Shown one piece after another: positions 1 through 5,960 of a stretch of 9,059 nt of DNA. The notes beneath the pieces were generated by a model. The model did not search any database. It had not been told where the DNA came from and saw nothing but the letters and a program-made list of their open reading frames with translations. The position numbers and the translations under genes were made by a program. Every line of letters begins with the position of its first letter. The stretch's first letter is position 1. Source of the DNA: Hyphomicrobiales bacterium (lineage in GTDB: Bacteria; Pseudomonadota; Alphaproteobacteria; Rhizobiales; JAJFHR01); NCBI GenBank assembly GCA_021775515.1, contig JAJFHR010000030.1:1-9059 (forward strand), read 5' to 3'.

Positions 1-177
1 GACAAGGTCAACGTCAATGGCGGTGCGATTGCCATGGGTCATCCCCTAGGTGCGACCGGTACCATGTTGTTGGGCACGCTGGTGGATGAACTGGAACGGC
101 GTGATCTTGAAACCGGTCTGGTGACATTGTGCATCGGTGCCGGCATGGGCACAGCCACAATTATTGAACGGGTTTAG
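1..177 (+). CDS. Acetyl-CoA acyltransferase (thiolase), C-terminal fragment
   Basis: This is the last 58 codons of a thiolase whose 5' part lies outside the window. Thiolases carry out the final step of beta-oxidation, cleaving 3-ketoacyl-CoA with CoA to give acetyl-CoA and a shortened acyl-CoA in the cytoplasm. The visible part holds the two C-terminal active-site blocks: GHPLGATG, with the catalytic His at visible residue 14, and CIGAGMG, with the Cys that acts as general base at residue 44. It ends with TAG at 175-177. The next gene starts 19 bases downstream on the same strand and encodes the preceding two steps of the pathway, so the pair is almost certainly an operon of the fadA/fadB or fadI/fadJ type. 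The fragment cannot separate a broad-range 3-ketoacyl-CoA thiolase from an acetoacetyl-CoA thiolase; the neighbour favours the former. Confidence 0.93.
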   Translation, partial: DKVNVNGGAIAMGHPLGATGTMLLGTLVDELERRDLETGLVTLCIGAGMGTATIIERV

Positions 178-181
178 CGCT

Positions 182-187
182 GAGGAG
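182..187 (+). promoter_or_regulatory. Ribosome binding site of the bifunctional beta-oxidation gene
   Basis: GAGGAG lies 9 bases before the ATG at 197. It decides the start: an in-frame ATG at 137 lies inside the thiolase gene, and the 20 residues it would add do not resemble the family's N-terminus. Confidence 0.75.
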
Positions 188-196
188 AATGATATA

Positions 197-2413
197 ATGA
201 CTTACCAGAATTTTACCCTTGATATTGGCTCTGACGCAATTGCGCTGATCACCTGGGATATGCCGGACCGGTCGATGAACGTTTTAACGCCGGAATCTTT
301 TGGTGAACTTTCCGACATCATCGAAAAAATTGCTGCTGACGAGGCCATTAAAGGCGCCGTGATCACCAGCGGAAAAGAAGCCTTTAGTGCAGGTGCTGAT
401 ATTTCCATGCTCTCGGGCTTTCTTGAAACTTATGAAAAGAACCTGAAAAAGGGTGACGAAGAAGCGGCCGTCCAGGAACTTCACGACACCGGCAATATTC
501 TCTCCCGGCTGGCCCGGCGTATTGAGACCTGCGGCACGCCTTTTGTTGCTGCACTCAACGGCACAACACTTGGTGGTGCATTTGAGCTTGCTCTGGGCTG
601 TCATTATCGCATTGCGCTTAAAGATAAATCCAGCAAGATGGGTCTGCCTGAAAGCCGCATCGGGCTCTTGCCCGGTGGCGGTGGAACGCAAAGACTGGCC
701 CGCCTCATTGGTGCCCAGGACGCCCTGCAGTTGATGTTGATGGGCCGCACCATTGATCCAGCCCGCGCCAAAGGTATGGGCATTGTGCACGCGCTTGCTG
801 AAACCCGCCAAGAACTGATCGCAGAGGCCAAAAAGTGGATACTCGAGGGTGGTAAAGCCAAGGCGCCCTGGGATTTGGATGGCTTTCGCATTCCTGGCGG
901 TCTGGTTTATTCCAAAGCCGGTGTCATGACCTGGTCGGCGGCCAATGCGATTTACCGCCGCGAAACCTATGACAATTACCCCGCCGCCCGCGCGATCATG
1001 AGTTGTGTTTATGAAGGTCTGCAGGTGCCAATCGATGTGGGTCTGCGCATTGAAGCCCGTTATTTCACCAGTCTTATGCGCGGCGATGTTGCCCGCAACA
1101 TGATCAGAACCTTGTTTTTATCGATGCAGGAACTCAACAAGGGTGCAAGAAGGCCTGTGGAAGTGCCGGATTATAAAATCAACAAACTCGGCATTCTCGG
1201 CGCCGGCATGATGGGGGCCGGCATCGCCTATGTTTCGGCCCGCGCCGGTATGGAGGTGATATTGATCGACCAGAGCACCGAGGCTGCCGAACGTGGTAAA
1301 GCCTATTCTGAAACTCTGCTCGATAAATTGGTATCAAAAGGCCGCTCAACGGCGGAAAAGAAACAGGCTCACTTAGACAAAATTACCGCAACCAATGACT
1401 ATGACGCTCTCAAAGGCTGCGATCTGATTATTGAAGCTGTTTTTGAAAACCGCGACCTCAAAGCAGAAGTTACCAAAAAGGCCGAAGCCCAGATTGCCGA
1501 CAGTGCGGTTTTTGGCTCCAACACCTCAACCCTGCCGATAACCAGCTTGGCCAAGGCCAGCGCTCGGCCGGAGAATTTCATCGGAGTTCATTTCTTCTCG
1601 CCGGTTGACAAGATGATGCTGGTCGAGATCATTTTGGGTGAAAAAACCAGTCCGGAAACCCTGGCCAAAACGCTCGATTATGTCCGGGCCATTCGCAAGA
1701 CCCCAATCGTCGTTAATGACAGTCGCGGATTTTATACCTCGCGAGTGGTCTCCACCTACATCGGCGAAGGCCTCCATATGCTGTCGGAAGGCATTCCCGC
1801 CGCCATGGTGGAAAATGTTGGCCGCATGACCGGCATGCCCATCGGCCCGCTGGCCTTGAACGATGAAGTCAGTCTCGAGTTGGCTCATAAAATTGCTGCG
1901 GCAACCAAAAAAGATCTGGGCGATAAATATGTCGAAACGCCGAGGGATACGATCTTGAATGAAATGGTTGAAAATCTCGGCCGCCTGGGCCGTAAAAATT
2001 CCAAGGGTTTTTATGATTACCCCGAAAAGGGTAAAAAGCACCTTTGGCCTGATCTGGCAGAAATTTTGCCGGCGAGCGTTGATCCTGACGGCGTCGACGT
2101 AGACGGGTTAAAACAGAGGTTTTTGACAATTCAGGCGCTGGAAACGGCGAGATGTTTTGAAGAAGCTGTTTTAACCGACGTGCGCGATGCAGACGTTGGC
2201 GCCATCCTGGGATGGGGGTTTGCCCCGTTTACCGGCGGGCCTTTAAGCTACATCGATACGATGGGTACACCAGCGTTTTTAGCTCAATGTAATAAATTGG
2301 AAAAGGCTCATGGTGACCGTTTCAAAGCCAACAAACTGCTGAAGGAAATGGCAGAAAACGGAGAAGCTTTCTACGCCAGGTTCAGCCCATCATCGGCAGA
2401 TAAAGCAGCATAA
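197..2413 (+). CDS. fadJ: Bifunctional enoyl-CoA hydratase / 3-hydroxyacyl-CoA dehydrogenase
   Basis: A 738-residue multifunctional enzyme of fatty-acid beta-oxidation: it hydrates trans-2-enoyl-CoA, then oxidises L-3-hydroxyacyl-CoA with NAD+. The N-terminal crotonase domain (about 1-310) has the oxyanion-hole segment SAGADIS (64-70) and both expected catalytic glutamates, E130 in GGAFELALGC and E152 in GLPESRIG. The dehydrogenase part has a Rossmann NAD-binding motif GAGMMGAG (335-342), the segment HFFSP with the expected catalytic His at 465, and a C-terminal helical dehydrogenase domain from about residue 507 (RGFYTSR). Length is normal for the FadB/FadJ family, and all key residues are present. 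ATG 197 is chosen because GAGGAG precedes it and the resulting N-terminus (MTYQNF) resembles that of the crotonase paralogue at 4432 (MTYRCF). It follows a thiolase gene by 19 bases. FadB and FadJ cannot be told apart from sequence alone; the symbol is a best guess. Confidence 0.95.
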   Translation: MTYQNFTLDIGSDAIALITWDMPDRSMNVLTPESFGELSDIIEKIAADEAIKGAVITSGKEAFSAGADISMLSGFLETYEKNLKKGDEEAAVQELHDTGNILSRLARRIETCGTPFVAALNGTTLGGAFELALGCHYRIALKDKSSKMGLPESRIGLLPGGGGTQRLARLIGAQDALQLMLMGRTIDPARAKGMGIVHALAETRQELIAEAKKWILEGGKAKAPWDLDGFRIPGGLVYSKAGVMTWSAANAIYRRETYDNYPAARAIMSCVYEGLQVPIDVGLRIEARYFTSLMRGDVARNMIRTLFLSMQELNKGARRPVEVPDYKINKLGILGAGMMGAGIAYVSARAGMEVILIDQSTEAAERGKAYSETLLDKLVSKGRSTAEKKQAHLDKITATNDYDALKGCDLIIEAVFENRDLKAEVTKKAEAQIADSAVFGSNTSTLPITSLAKASARPENFIGVHFFSPVDKMMLVEIILGEKTSPETLAKTLDYVRAIRKTPIVVNDSRGFYTSRVVSTYIGEGLHMLSEGIPAAMVENVGRMTGMPIGPLALNDEVSLELAHKIAAATKKDLGDKYVETPRDTILNEMVENLGRLGRKNSKGFYDYPEKGKKHLWPDLAEILPASVDPDGVDVDGLKQRFLTIQALETARCFEEAVLTDVRDADVGAILGWGFAPFTGGPLSYIDTMGTPAFLAQCNKLEKAHGDRFKANKLLKEMAENGEAFYARFSPSSADKAA

Positions 2414-2447
2414 CCGCCTACTTAACTGTCGCTATGCTGAGGTAATA

Positions 2448-2476
2448 TTTTTGCATGGGCGCAACAATGTGATAAA
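2448..2476 (+). promoter_or_regulatory. Possible promoter of the small membrane protein gene
   Basis: In the 98-base gap after the beta-oxidation gene, TTTTTG (2448-2453) and GATAAA (2471-2476) are separated by 17 bases and lie upstream of the ATG at 2512. The match to sigma-70-type hexamers is only moderate. A weak AGCATA/TATGCT inverted repeat (2407-2412 and 2433-2438) followed by a T-rich run could end upstream transcription, but its loop is long. Both calls are tentative. Confidence 0.25.
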
Positions 2477-2511
2477 TTGCCAAACCACTCTCCGGTGTAA
2501 GGGAGGATAAT

Positions 2512-2940
2512 ATGACGAATAAAATTCTGATCGGCGGGATCATCGCAGCAGTCGTCGTGGGTACAGCATATTATGCCAAGCCCGAGTTTCTCGCAGCAGG
2601 CAATACTGATGCACTCTACGTCATGAAGGAGACCAAGGACGGTTTTTTAAGGTTGAATACCATCACCGGTAATGTTTCCCTGTGTCATCCCAAGGCCACT
2701 TCATGGGTCTGCGAAGCAGTTGCCGATGATCGTGAAGTGCTGGAAAAAGAAATCGCCCGGCTGGAAGACAGAATTGGCGTTTTGAAACGGCACATAAAAA
2801 AAACTGAGAGCAGCTATTTCAAACTGCCGAGCGACAAAGAGGTAGATGAAGTGTTGTCATTTTTTGAAAGGTTCGTGAAGCGTTTCAAAGACATCACCGA
2901 TGTTTTTAGTGATGATAAACACGACGCCGACAACATCTAA
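2512..2940 (+). CDS. Small membrane-anchored protein of unknown function
   Basis: A 142-residue protein with no function I can assign. Residues 5-22 form a single hydrophobic segment after a short charged N-terminus (MTNK), so it is probably anchored in the inner membrane with the rest outside the cytoplasm, or has an uncleaved signal. Residues 44-69 (GFLRLNTITGNVSLCHP, then WVCEAV) resemble a short motif I recall from alphaproteobacterial hypothetical proteins, with two cysteines (58 and 67) that could form a disulfide. Residues 72-100 are highly charged with heptad-like spacing and are probably a coiled coil; the rest is a charged helical tail. A strong ribosome binding site, GGGAGG at 2501-2506, supports the ATG. 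The TAA stop is part of the first 64-bp repeat that follows, so the natural C-terminus may have been altered by repeat insertion. It converges on the esterase gene. Confidence 0.85.
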   Translation: MTNKILIGGIIAAVVVGTAYYAKPEFLAAGNTDALYVMKETKDGFLRLNTITGNVSLCHPKATSWVCEAVADDREVLEKEIARLEDRIGVLKRHIKKTESSYFKLPSDKEVDEVLSFFERFVKRFKDITDVFSDDKHDADNI

Positions 2941-3064
2941 AGCGTGTCTCGCAAAAGTGGGCACCGGTTTTGCGATAAAGACACGCGCAAAAACAAAGGC
3001 CTAAAGCGTGTCTCGCAAAAGTGGGCACCGGTTTTGCGATAAAGACAGGCGCAAAAACAAAGGG
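2937..3064. repeat. Two tandem copies of a 64-bp extragenic palindrome
   Basis: Copies at 2937-3000 and 3001-3064 are identical at 62 of 64 bases; they differ at 2984/3048 and 3000/3064. Each begins CTAAAGCGTGTCTCGC. Copy 1 folds into a long hairpin: 2942-2949 pairs with 2979-2986 (GCGTGTCT/AGACACGC) and 2950-2956 pairs with 2968-2974 (CGCAAAA/TTTTGCG), with a 4-base bulge and an 11-base loop. In copy 2 the outer arm has one mismatch because of the change at 3048. This style of palindrome, with an AAAAGTGGGCACCGGTTTT-like core, is one I recognise from intergenic regions of alphaproteobacterial genomes. It sits between convergent genes, as REP/BIME-type elements often do. Confidence 0.85.
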
Positions 3065-3108
3065 CTAAAGTGTGTCAAATGAATCTGAAAAAAGGAGACA
3101 CGCTTTAG
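3065..3108. repeat. Degenerate third repeat end closing the array as an inverted repeat
   Basis: A third CTAAAG starts at 3065, in phase with the 64-base period, but the sequence then diverges. It ends with GAGACACGCTTTAG (3095-3108), the exact reverse complement of the array's first 14 bases (2937-2950). Locally, 3065-3076 and 3097-3108 also form a 12-base inverted repeat with one imperfect pair. The whole block 2937-3108 is therefore bounded by perfect 14-bp terminal inverted repeats. No flanking target-site duplication is visible. Confidence 0.7.
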
Positions 3109-3135
3109 GTATTTGCTACATCCAACAGGTCACAC

Positions 3136-4083
3136 TTAACACTCCATCAAAAAGGTTTCGATGCGGCGTGCGCCAGCCTCGGCAAGTTGGCCTGAAAAGG
3201 CGACAAAAACATGTGCGCCTCCGGGATATACAGCCAGGTCGGTCTTGTTGCCGGCGGCATTCCAGCGGGTTGCCATGAAAAGTGTATCATCCAGTAACGG
3301 GTCTTTGGTGCCGATGGTAAAAACTGAGGGCGGCAGGCCAGATAAATCTGCATGAATTGGCGAAATATCGGTATCGGCGAGGGAAAATTCCTCCGGCACA
3401 AAATGATTTACAAACATCTCAAGATCCCTGGTGTTCAAGATCAACCTGTCTTCCCCCCAGCGCCGCACACTCGGGGTCAGGGCCAGATCATAAACCCCGC
3501 AATTGAGGTTGGCGCCCCTAAATGCTGTGAGGGAATGTTTATCGCGCAAGCGTAACAGGGTGATCACGGCTAGATGAGCACCGGCAGATTCCCCGCCGAT
3601 TATAAGCCGCTCGGTACCAAAACGCGCTTTGGCGATTTCGTATAGCCATAAGGCCGCTGCTTCGCAATCATCAGGGCCTTGAGGATAAGGATGTTCAGGC
3701 GCAAGTCGATAATCGACACTCACTGTAGCCAACCCGCAGTTTTCGACCAACTGCTCCATGCGGCCATCCTGCTGGTCGGCCCGGCCCAACACCCAGCCGC
3801 CGCCGTGAAAGTGAAGATAAACGCCGCTGGGCGTTTCTGGACAAATGATGCGGATATTGATTTTGCCATGTGGTCCGTTGATTGCTTCATCGACGGCCCG
3901 GGGTGATTTGGGCGGCAACGGGAAGGGACCTTCGCCGCGCGCTCTTTTTGCCCGCACTTCGGCAATCGGGATCGACCATTGATCAGGTTCTGAAGACATC
4001 AAAGCGACAATCGCACGATTAACCGCATTGGTTTCTTCGCTAATTGCGTGATCTGAAAACACCGTGGGATCAATAAGAGGCAT
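3136..4083 (-). CDS. Alpha/beta-hydrolase esterase, hormone-sensitive-lipase family
   Basis: A 315-residue cytoplasmic carboxylesterase or lipase-like enzyme that would hydrolyse short to medium acyl esters; the natural substrate is unknown. The N-terminal cap region (about 1-75) is followed by the family's oxyanion motif HGGG (93-96), DYRLAPEHPYP (124-134), the nucleophile elbow GESAG with Ser166, the expected acid Asp261 in TKDPLLDD, and His291 in GGAHVF. These place it in the HSL (bacterial family IV) group, and the length is typical. There is no signal peptide. The ATG at 4083 gives a normal family N-terminus, although no clear Shine-Dalgarno precedes it. About 65 bases upstream on the same strand lies a strong intrinsic terminator, so the gene may be controlled by its leader or have its own promoter after the terminator. 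It converges on the small membrane protein gene, with the repeat array between. Confidence 0.9.
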   Translation of the reverse strand: MPLIDPTVFSDHAISEETNAVNRAIVALMSSEPDQWSIPIAEVRAKRARGEGPFPLPPKSPRAVDEAINGPHGKINIRIICPETPSGVYLHFHGGGWVLGRADQQDGRMEQLVENCGLATVSVDYRLAPEHPYPQGPDDCEAAALWLYEIAKARFGTERLIIGGESAGAHLAVITLLRLRDKHSLTAFRGANLNCGVYDLALTPSVRRWGEDRLILNTRDLEMFVNHFVPEEFSLADTDISPIHADLSGLPPSVFTIGTKDPLLDDTLFMATRWNAAGNKTDLAVYPGGAHVFVAFSGQLAEAGARRIETFLMEC

Positions 4084-4147
4084 AAAACGTTATAAACACT
4101 GCTGAAAATCGAAAAAGTAAAACTATCTCAAACTTTGAAGCAGTGAC

Positions 4148-4372
4148 ATAAAAAAGTGGCCCGCCCCGGAACGCAGGGACGGGCCTCGGCTCTGTTACCC
4201 CTACCGCACAAGTCAGGCAACATAAGCCAAACAGATAGAATGTGGGTCTGCTGGTTACAACAGGGGAGGGATCCATCCCTGCCGACCGCTGCCCCACAAG
4301 CCCGATTTAACCGGTAAAGCGAGGCGGAGGATTGACGAAATCTGGGCAACATTGTGGCCGTCGGGCGCGGGC
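4148..4372 (-). ncRNA. Candidate structured small RNA or esterase leader RNA
   Basis: This stretch lacks a convincing protein gene yet ends in a strong minus-strand terminator, which implies a minus-strand transcript starting inside the 4186-4420 gap. A possible promoter is TTGGCG / 16 bases / TGATAT ending near 4376, so the 5' end given here is only an estimate. Besides the terminator, the minus-strand RNA can form CTGTTG-TAAC-CAGCAG (4263-4248) and AGGGA-TGGA-TCCCT (4280-4267). The first contains a G-U pair that becomes a mismatch on the plus strand, again favouring a minus-strand RNA. CAGGGA (minus strand, plus positions 4276-4281) is complementary to TCCCTG in the terminator's 5' arm (4174-4179), so an antiterminator fold is possible. 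I do not recognise a 6S, SRP, RNase P, tmRNA or known riboswitch consensus. Either a free-standing sRNA or an attenuator leader for the esterase at 4083 fits. Confidence 0.35.
4150..4185 (-). terminator. Strong intrinsic terminator read on the minus strand
   Basis: Read on the minus strand, GGCCCGTCCC (4185-4176), an 8-base loop and GGGGCGGGCC (4167-4158) form a 10-bp stem, followed after two bases by six T (4155-4150). One pair is a G-U wobble in the minus-strand RNA but an A-C mismatch in the plus-strand RNA, and only the minus strand has the T tract, so its direction is clear. No protein gene lies directly upstream on that strand. Confidence 0.8.
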
Positions 4373-4431
4373 CGTGATATTCATGATTTGCTTTTTCAAC
4401 GCCAATCAACATTCTGATAATGGTGCAAACA

Positions 4432-5265
4432 ATGACTTATAGGTGTTTTTCGGTTTCTATCTCAGATGCTATCGCTCACATAAAACTAAACCGCAGCGAC
4501 GAGCTCAACACCATGACGCCGGAGTTTTGGCGAGAACTTCCTGAAATTATTCAAAAAATTGATGCTGATGCCTCGGCACGGGTAATTTTACTGACGTCAG
4601 AAGGCAAACATTTTTCTGCCGGAATGGATACGGGGGTTTTAAGTGGCCTTGTGCCCGATCCCGATGATGAACCGGGACGGGTCCAGGCTCGCCTGATGCG
4701 CTTTATCGGCCAGCTTCAGGAGAGTTTTTCCTGTCTTGAACGTGCCCGCATGCCGGTAATAGCAGCTGTCCAAGGCGCCTGCATCGGATCCGGCCTCGAT
4801 ATGGTCTGTGCCTGTGATTTTCGCTATTGCACTAGGGATGCGTTTTTTACCATTCATGAAATCAACATCGGCATGACGGCGGACGTTGGCACCTTTCCAA
4901 GGCTGCCCCGGTTAATGCCTGAAGGCGAAGTGCGTGAATTAGCCTATACCGGTAAAAAACTAAAAGCTGAAAGAGCCCTGCAACTGGGCTTTGTCAATCA
5001 GGTCTTCGATAACCAGGATGAAATGGTCGCCGCAGCAATGCAGACGGCTCGGGAGATTGCCTCTAAATCACCCCTGGCAGTGTGGGGGTCAAAAGAAATG
5101 ATTACCTATGCCAGGGATCATTCAACCGCAGAAGGGCTGAAGTATGTGGCGACCTGGCAAGCGGGAATGTTGCGGGAAAAAGACATTCGCGAAGGGATCA
5201 GCGCCCAGATGTCGAAACGCCAGGCTAATTATGAAGATCTGCTGCCGGATAAGGATTTATTGTAA
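4432..5265 (+). CDS. Crotonase family: probable delta3,5-delta2,4-dienoyl-CoA isomerase
   Basis: A 277-residue crotonase-fold enzyme. Its closest recognisable relative is the ECH1 type, which converts 3,5-dienoyl-CoA to 2,4-dienoyl-CoA during degradation of unsaturated fatty acids with odd-numbered double bonds. Evidence is the conservation of all three acidic residues described for the rat enzyme: D123 (GSGLDMVCACD), E143 (IHEINIG) and D151 (TADVGT), along with the oxyanion segment HFSAGMD (60-66) and the ARDHSTAEGLKYVATW block (227-242), which closely resembles the eukaryotic protein. Ordinary enoyl-CoA hydratases lack the Asp at the TADVGT position. ATG 4432 is preferred because its N-terminus (MTYRCF) resembles the bifunctional enzyme's; ATG 4420, four codons upstream, is equally in frame, and neither has a strong ribosome binding site. 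It is divergent from the esterase and 62 bases from yjbQ. A plain enoyl-CoA hydratase remains a less likely alternative. Confidence 0.9.
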   Translation: MTYRCFSVSISDAIAHIKLNRSDELNTMTPEFWRELPEIIQKIDADASARVILLTSEGKHFSAGMDTGVLSGLVPDPDDEPGRVQARLMRFIGQLQESFSCLERARMPVIAAVQGACIGSGLDMVCACDFRYCTRDAFFTIHEINIGMTADVGTFPRLPRLMPEGEVRELAYTGKKLKAERALQLGFVNQVFDNQDEMVAAAMQTAREIASKSPLAVWGSKEMITYARDHSTAEGLKYVATWQAGMLREKDIREGISAQMSKRQANYEDLLPDKDLL

Positions 5266-5313
5266 GTGGCAAATTACGCGTCAATTCTTCGGTATTGGCG
5301 AAAAGGATGAATT

Positions 5314-5319
5314 GGGGAG
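5314..5319 (+). promoter_or_regulatory. Ribosome binding site deciding the yjbQ start
   Basis: GGGGAG lies 8 bases before ATG 5328. In-frame upstream candidates (TTG 5295, ATG 5307) lack a well-placed Shine-Dalgarno sequence, so 5328 is the start. Confidence 0.7.
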
Positions 5320-5327
5320 CAAAGGCG

Positions 5328-5798
5328 ATGTCGGAAGGCCACACAAAATCAATTCAACTGCCACTTCATATTGTGCAATCCAAACGTGATCTTGTTGTTG
5401 TAACACAAGGCCGCGAAATGATTGACATCAGCCGTCTGCTTCAATCTTGGATCAATGAAATAAGAGCGGTTGACGGGGTAATGACCGTATTTATTCGCCA
5501 CACTTCTGCATCTTTGACGATCCAGGAAAATGCAGATCCCGATGTCCAGGACGACCTGTTGGACGCGCTTGATGGCTTAGCGCCGCAACACGTACATTAC
5601 CGGCATATGAGCGAAGGTCGCGATGACATGCCCGCGCATATTAAATCCGCATTAACTGCCACAAGCCTCAATCTGCCGATTGAGGCAGGAAAACTGGGAT
5701 TGGGAACCTGGCAGGGAGTTTATTTAATCGAACACCGTTCCCGCGCGCATCACCGTAAGCTTTCGCTTCATTTTATCGGCGAACTCGCGGTTGGCTAA
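5328..5798 (+). CDS. yjbQ: YjbQ / UPF0047 family protein
   Basis: A 156-residue cytoplasmic protein covering the whole UPF0047 fold. Family signatures are visible in order: RHTSASLTIQENADPDV (57-73), HVHYRH (88-93), DDMPAHIKSAL (99-109), LGLGTWQGVYLIEHR (123-137). The conserved His, Glu and Asn residues in these blocks are those thought to form the family's active or metal site. Members have been linked to a promiscuous thiamine-phosphate synthase activity, as for E. coli YjbQ, but the physiological role is not settled and no thiamine gene is nearby. Length matches the usual 130-160 residues. The start at 5328 follows from its ribosome binding site. It lies 62 bases after the dienoyl-CoA isomerase gene on the same strand and could be co-transcribed, although no functional link is known. 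It converges with the 45-residue small ORF, whose stop is 13 bases away. Confidence 0.92.
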   Translation: MSEGHTKSIQLPLHIVQSKRDLVVVTQGREMIDISRLLQSWINEIRAVDGVMTVFIRHTSASLTIQENADPDVQDDLLDALDGLAPQHVHYRHMSEGRDDMPAHIKSALTATSLNLPIEAGKLGLGTWQGVYLIEHRSRAHHRKLSLHFIGELAVG

Positions 5799-5811
5799 TA
5801 CCGCAGGCCGA

Positions 5812-5949
5812 TTACTTGCTATAGCGATGCTCGGGCTGGTTGAACAGCTTGGCTGTGTAAACCGGTATGTCCTGGCGTGTAGAAATAAACAGGCCAAAGC
5901 CGCGACCAATTCCGCTGAAAAAATCTCTAAGAGCCTTTAAAACTAACAT
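5812..5949 (-). CDS. Small ORF, 45 residues, unknown function
   Basis: Read on the minus strand, ATG at 5949 opens a 45-codon frame ending in TAA at 5814-5812. AGAGG (5960-5956) lies 6 bases before the ATG, a well-placed ribosome binding site. The product starts MLVLKALRDFFSGIGRGFG; residues 2-23 alternate hydrophobic residues with K, R and D and could form an amphipathic or weakly membrane-binding helix, while the tail (QDIPVYTAKLFNQPEHRYSK) is polar and basic, net charge positive. I do not recognise the family. The ribosome binding site, sensible composition and otherwise empty gap all favour a real gene, but short length leaves doubt. It converges on yjbQ, and about 200 bases separate it from the iminopeptidase stop upstream, so it probably has its own promoter. 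Confidence 0.55.
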   Translation of the reverse strand: MLVLKALRDFFSGIGRGFGLFISTRQDIPVYTAKLFNQPEHRYSK

Positions 5950-5955
5950 ATCACA

Positions 5956-5960
5956 CCTCT
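5956..5960 (-). promoter_or_regulatory. Ribosome binding site of the 45-residue small ORF
   Basis: AGAGG on the minus strand, 6 bases before ATG 5949. It is the main evidence that this short frame is translated. Confidence 0.5.

Noticed and set aside
137..196. In-frame N-terminal extension of the bifunctional enzyme to ATG 137
   Set aside because: It overlaps the thiolase coding region by 41 bases, adds residues unlike the family, and ATG 197 has a good ribosome binding site.
2937..3108. CRISPR array
   Set aside because: The 64-bp units abut without spacers, only two full copies exist, and no cas gene is nearby.
3072..3278. Plus-strand ORF of 68 codons running from the repeat into the esterase
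   Set aside because: It is largely antisense to the esterase's C-terminal region, has no recognisable domain, and starts inside a repeat.
4148..4372. 6S RNA, SRP RNA, RNase P RNA, tmRNA or cobalamin riboswitch
   Set aside because: None of the consensus cores I know for these families could be found on either strand; a covariance-model search would be needed to exclude 6S fully.
4128..4412. Minus-strand ORF of 94 codons in the gap before the esterase
   Set aside because: It has no recognisable domain or ribosome binding site, has an odd composition with many Cys, Pro and Arg, and runs through the terminator hairpin.
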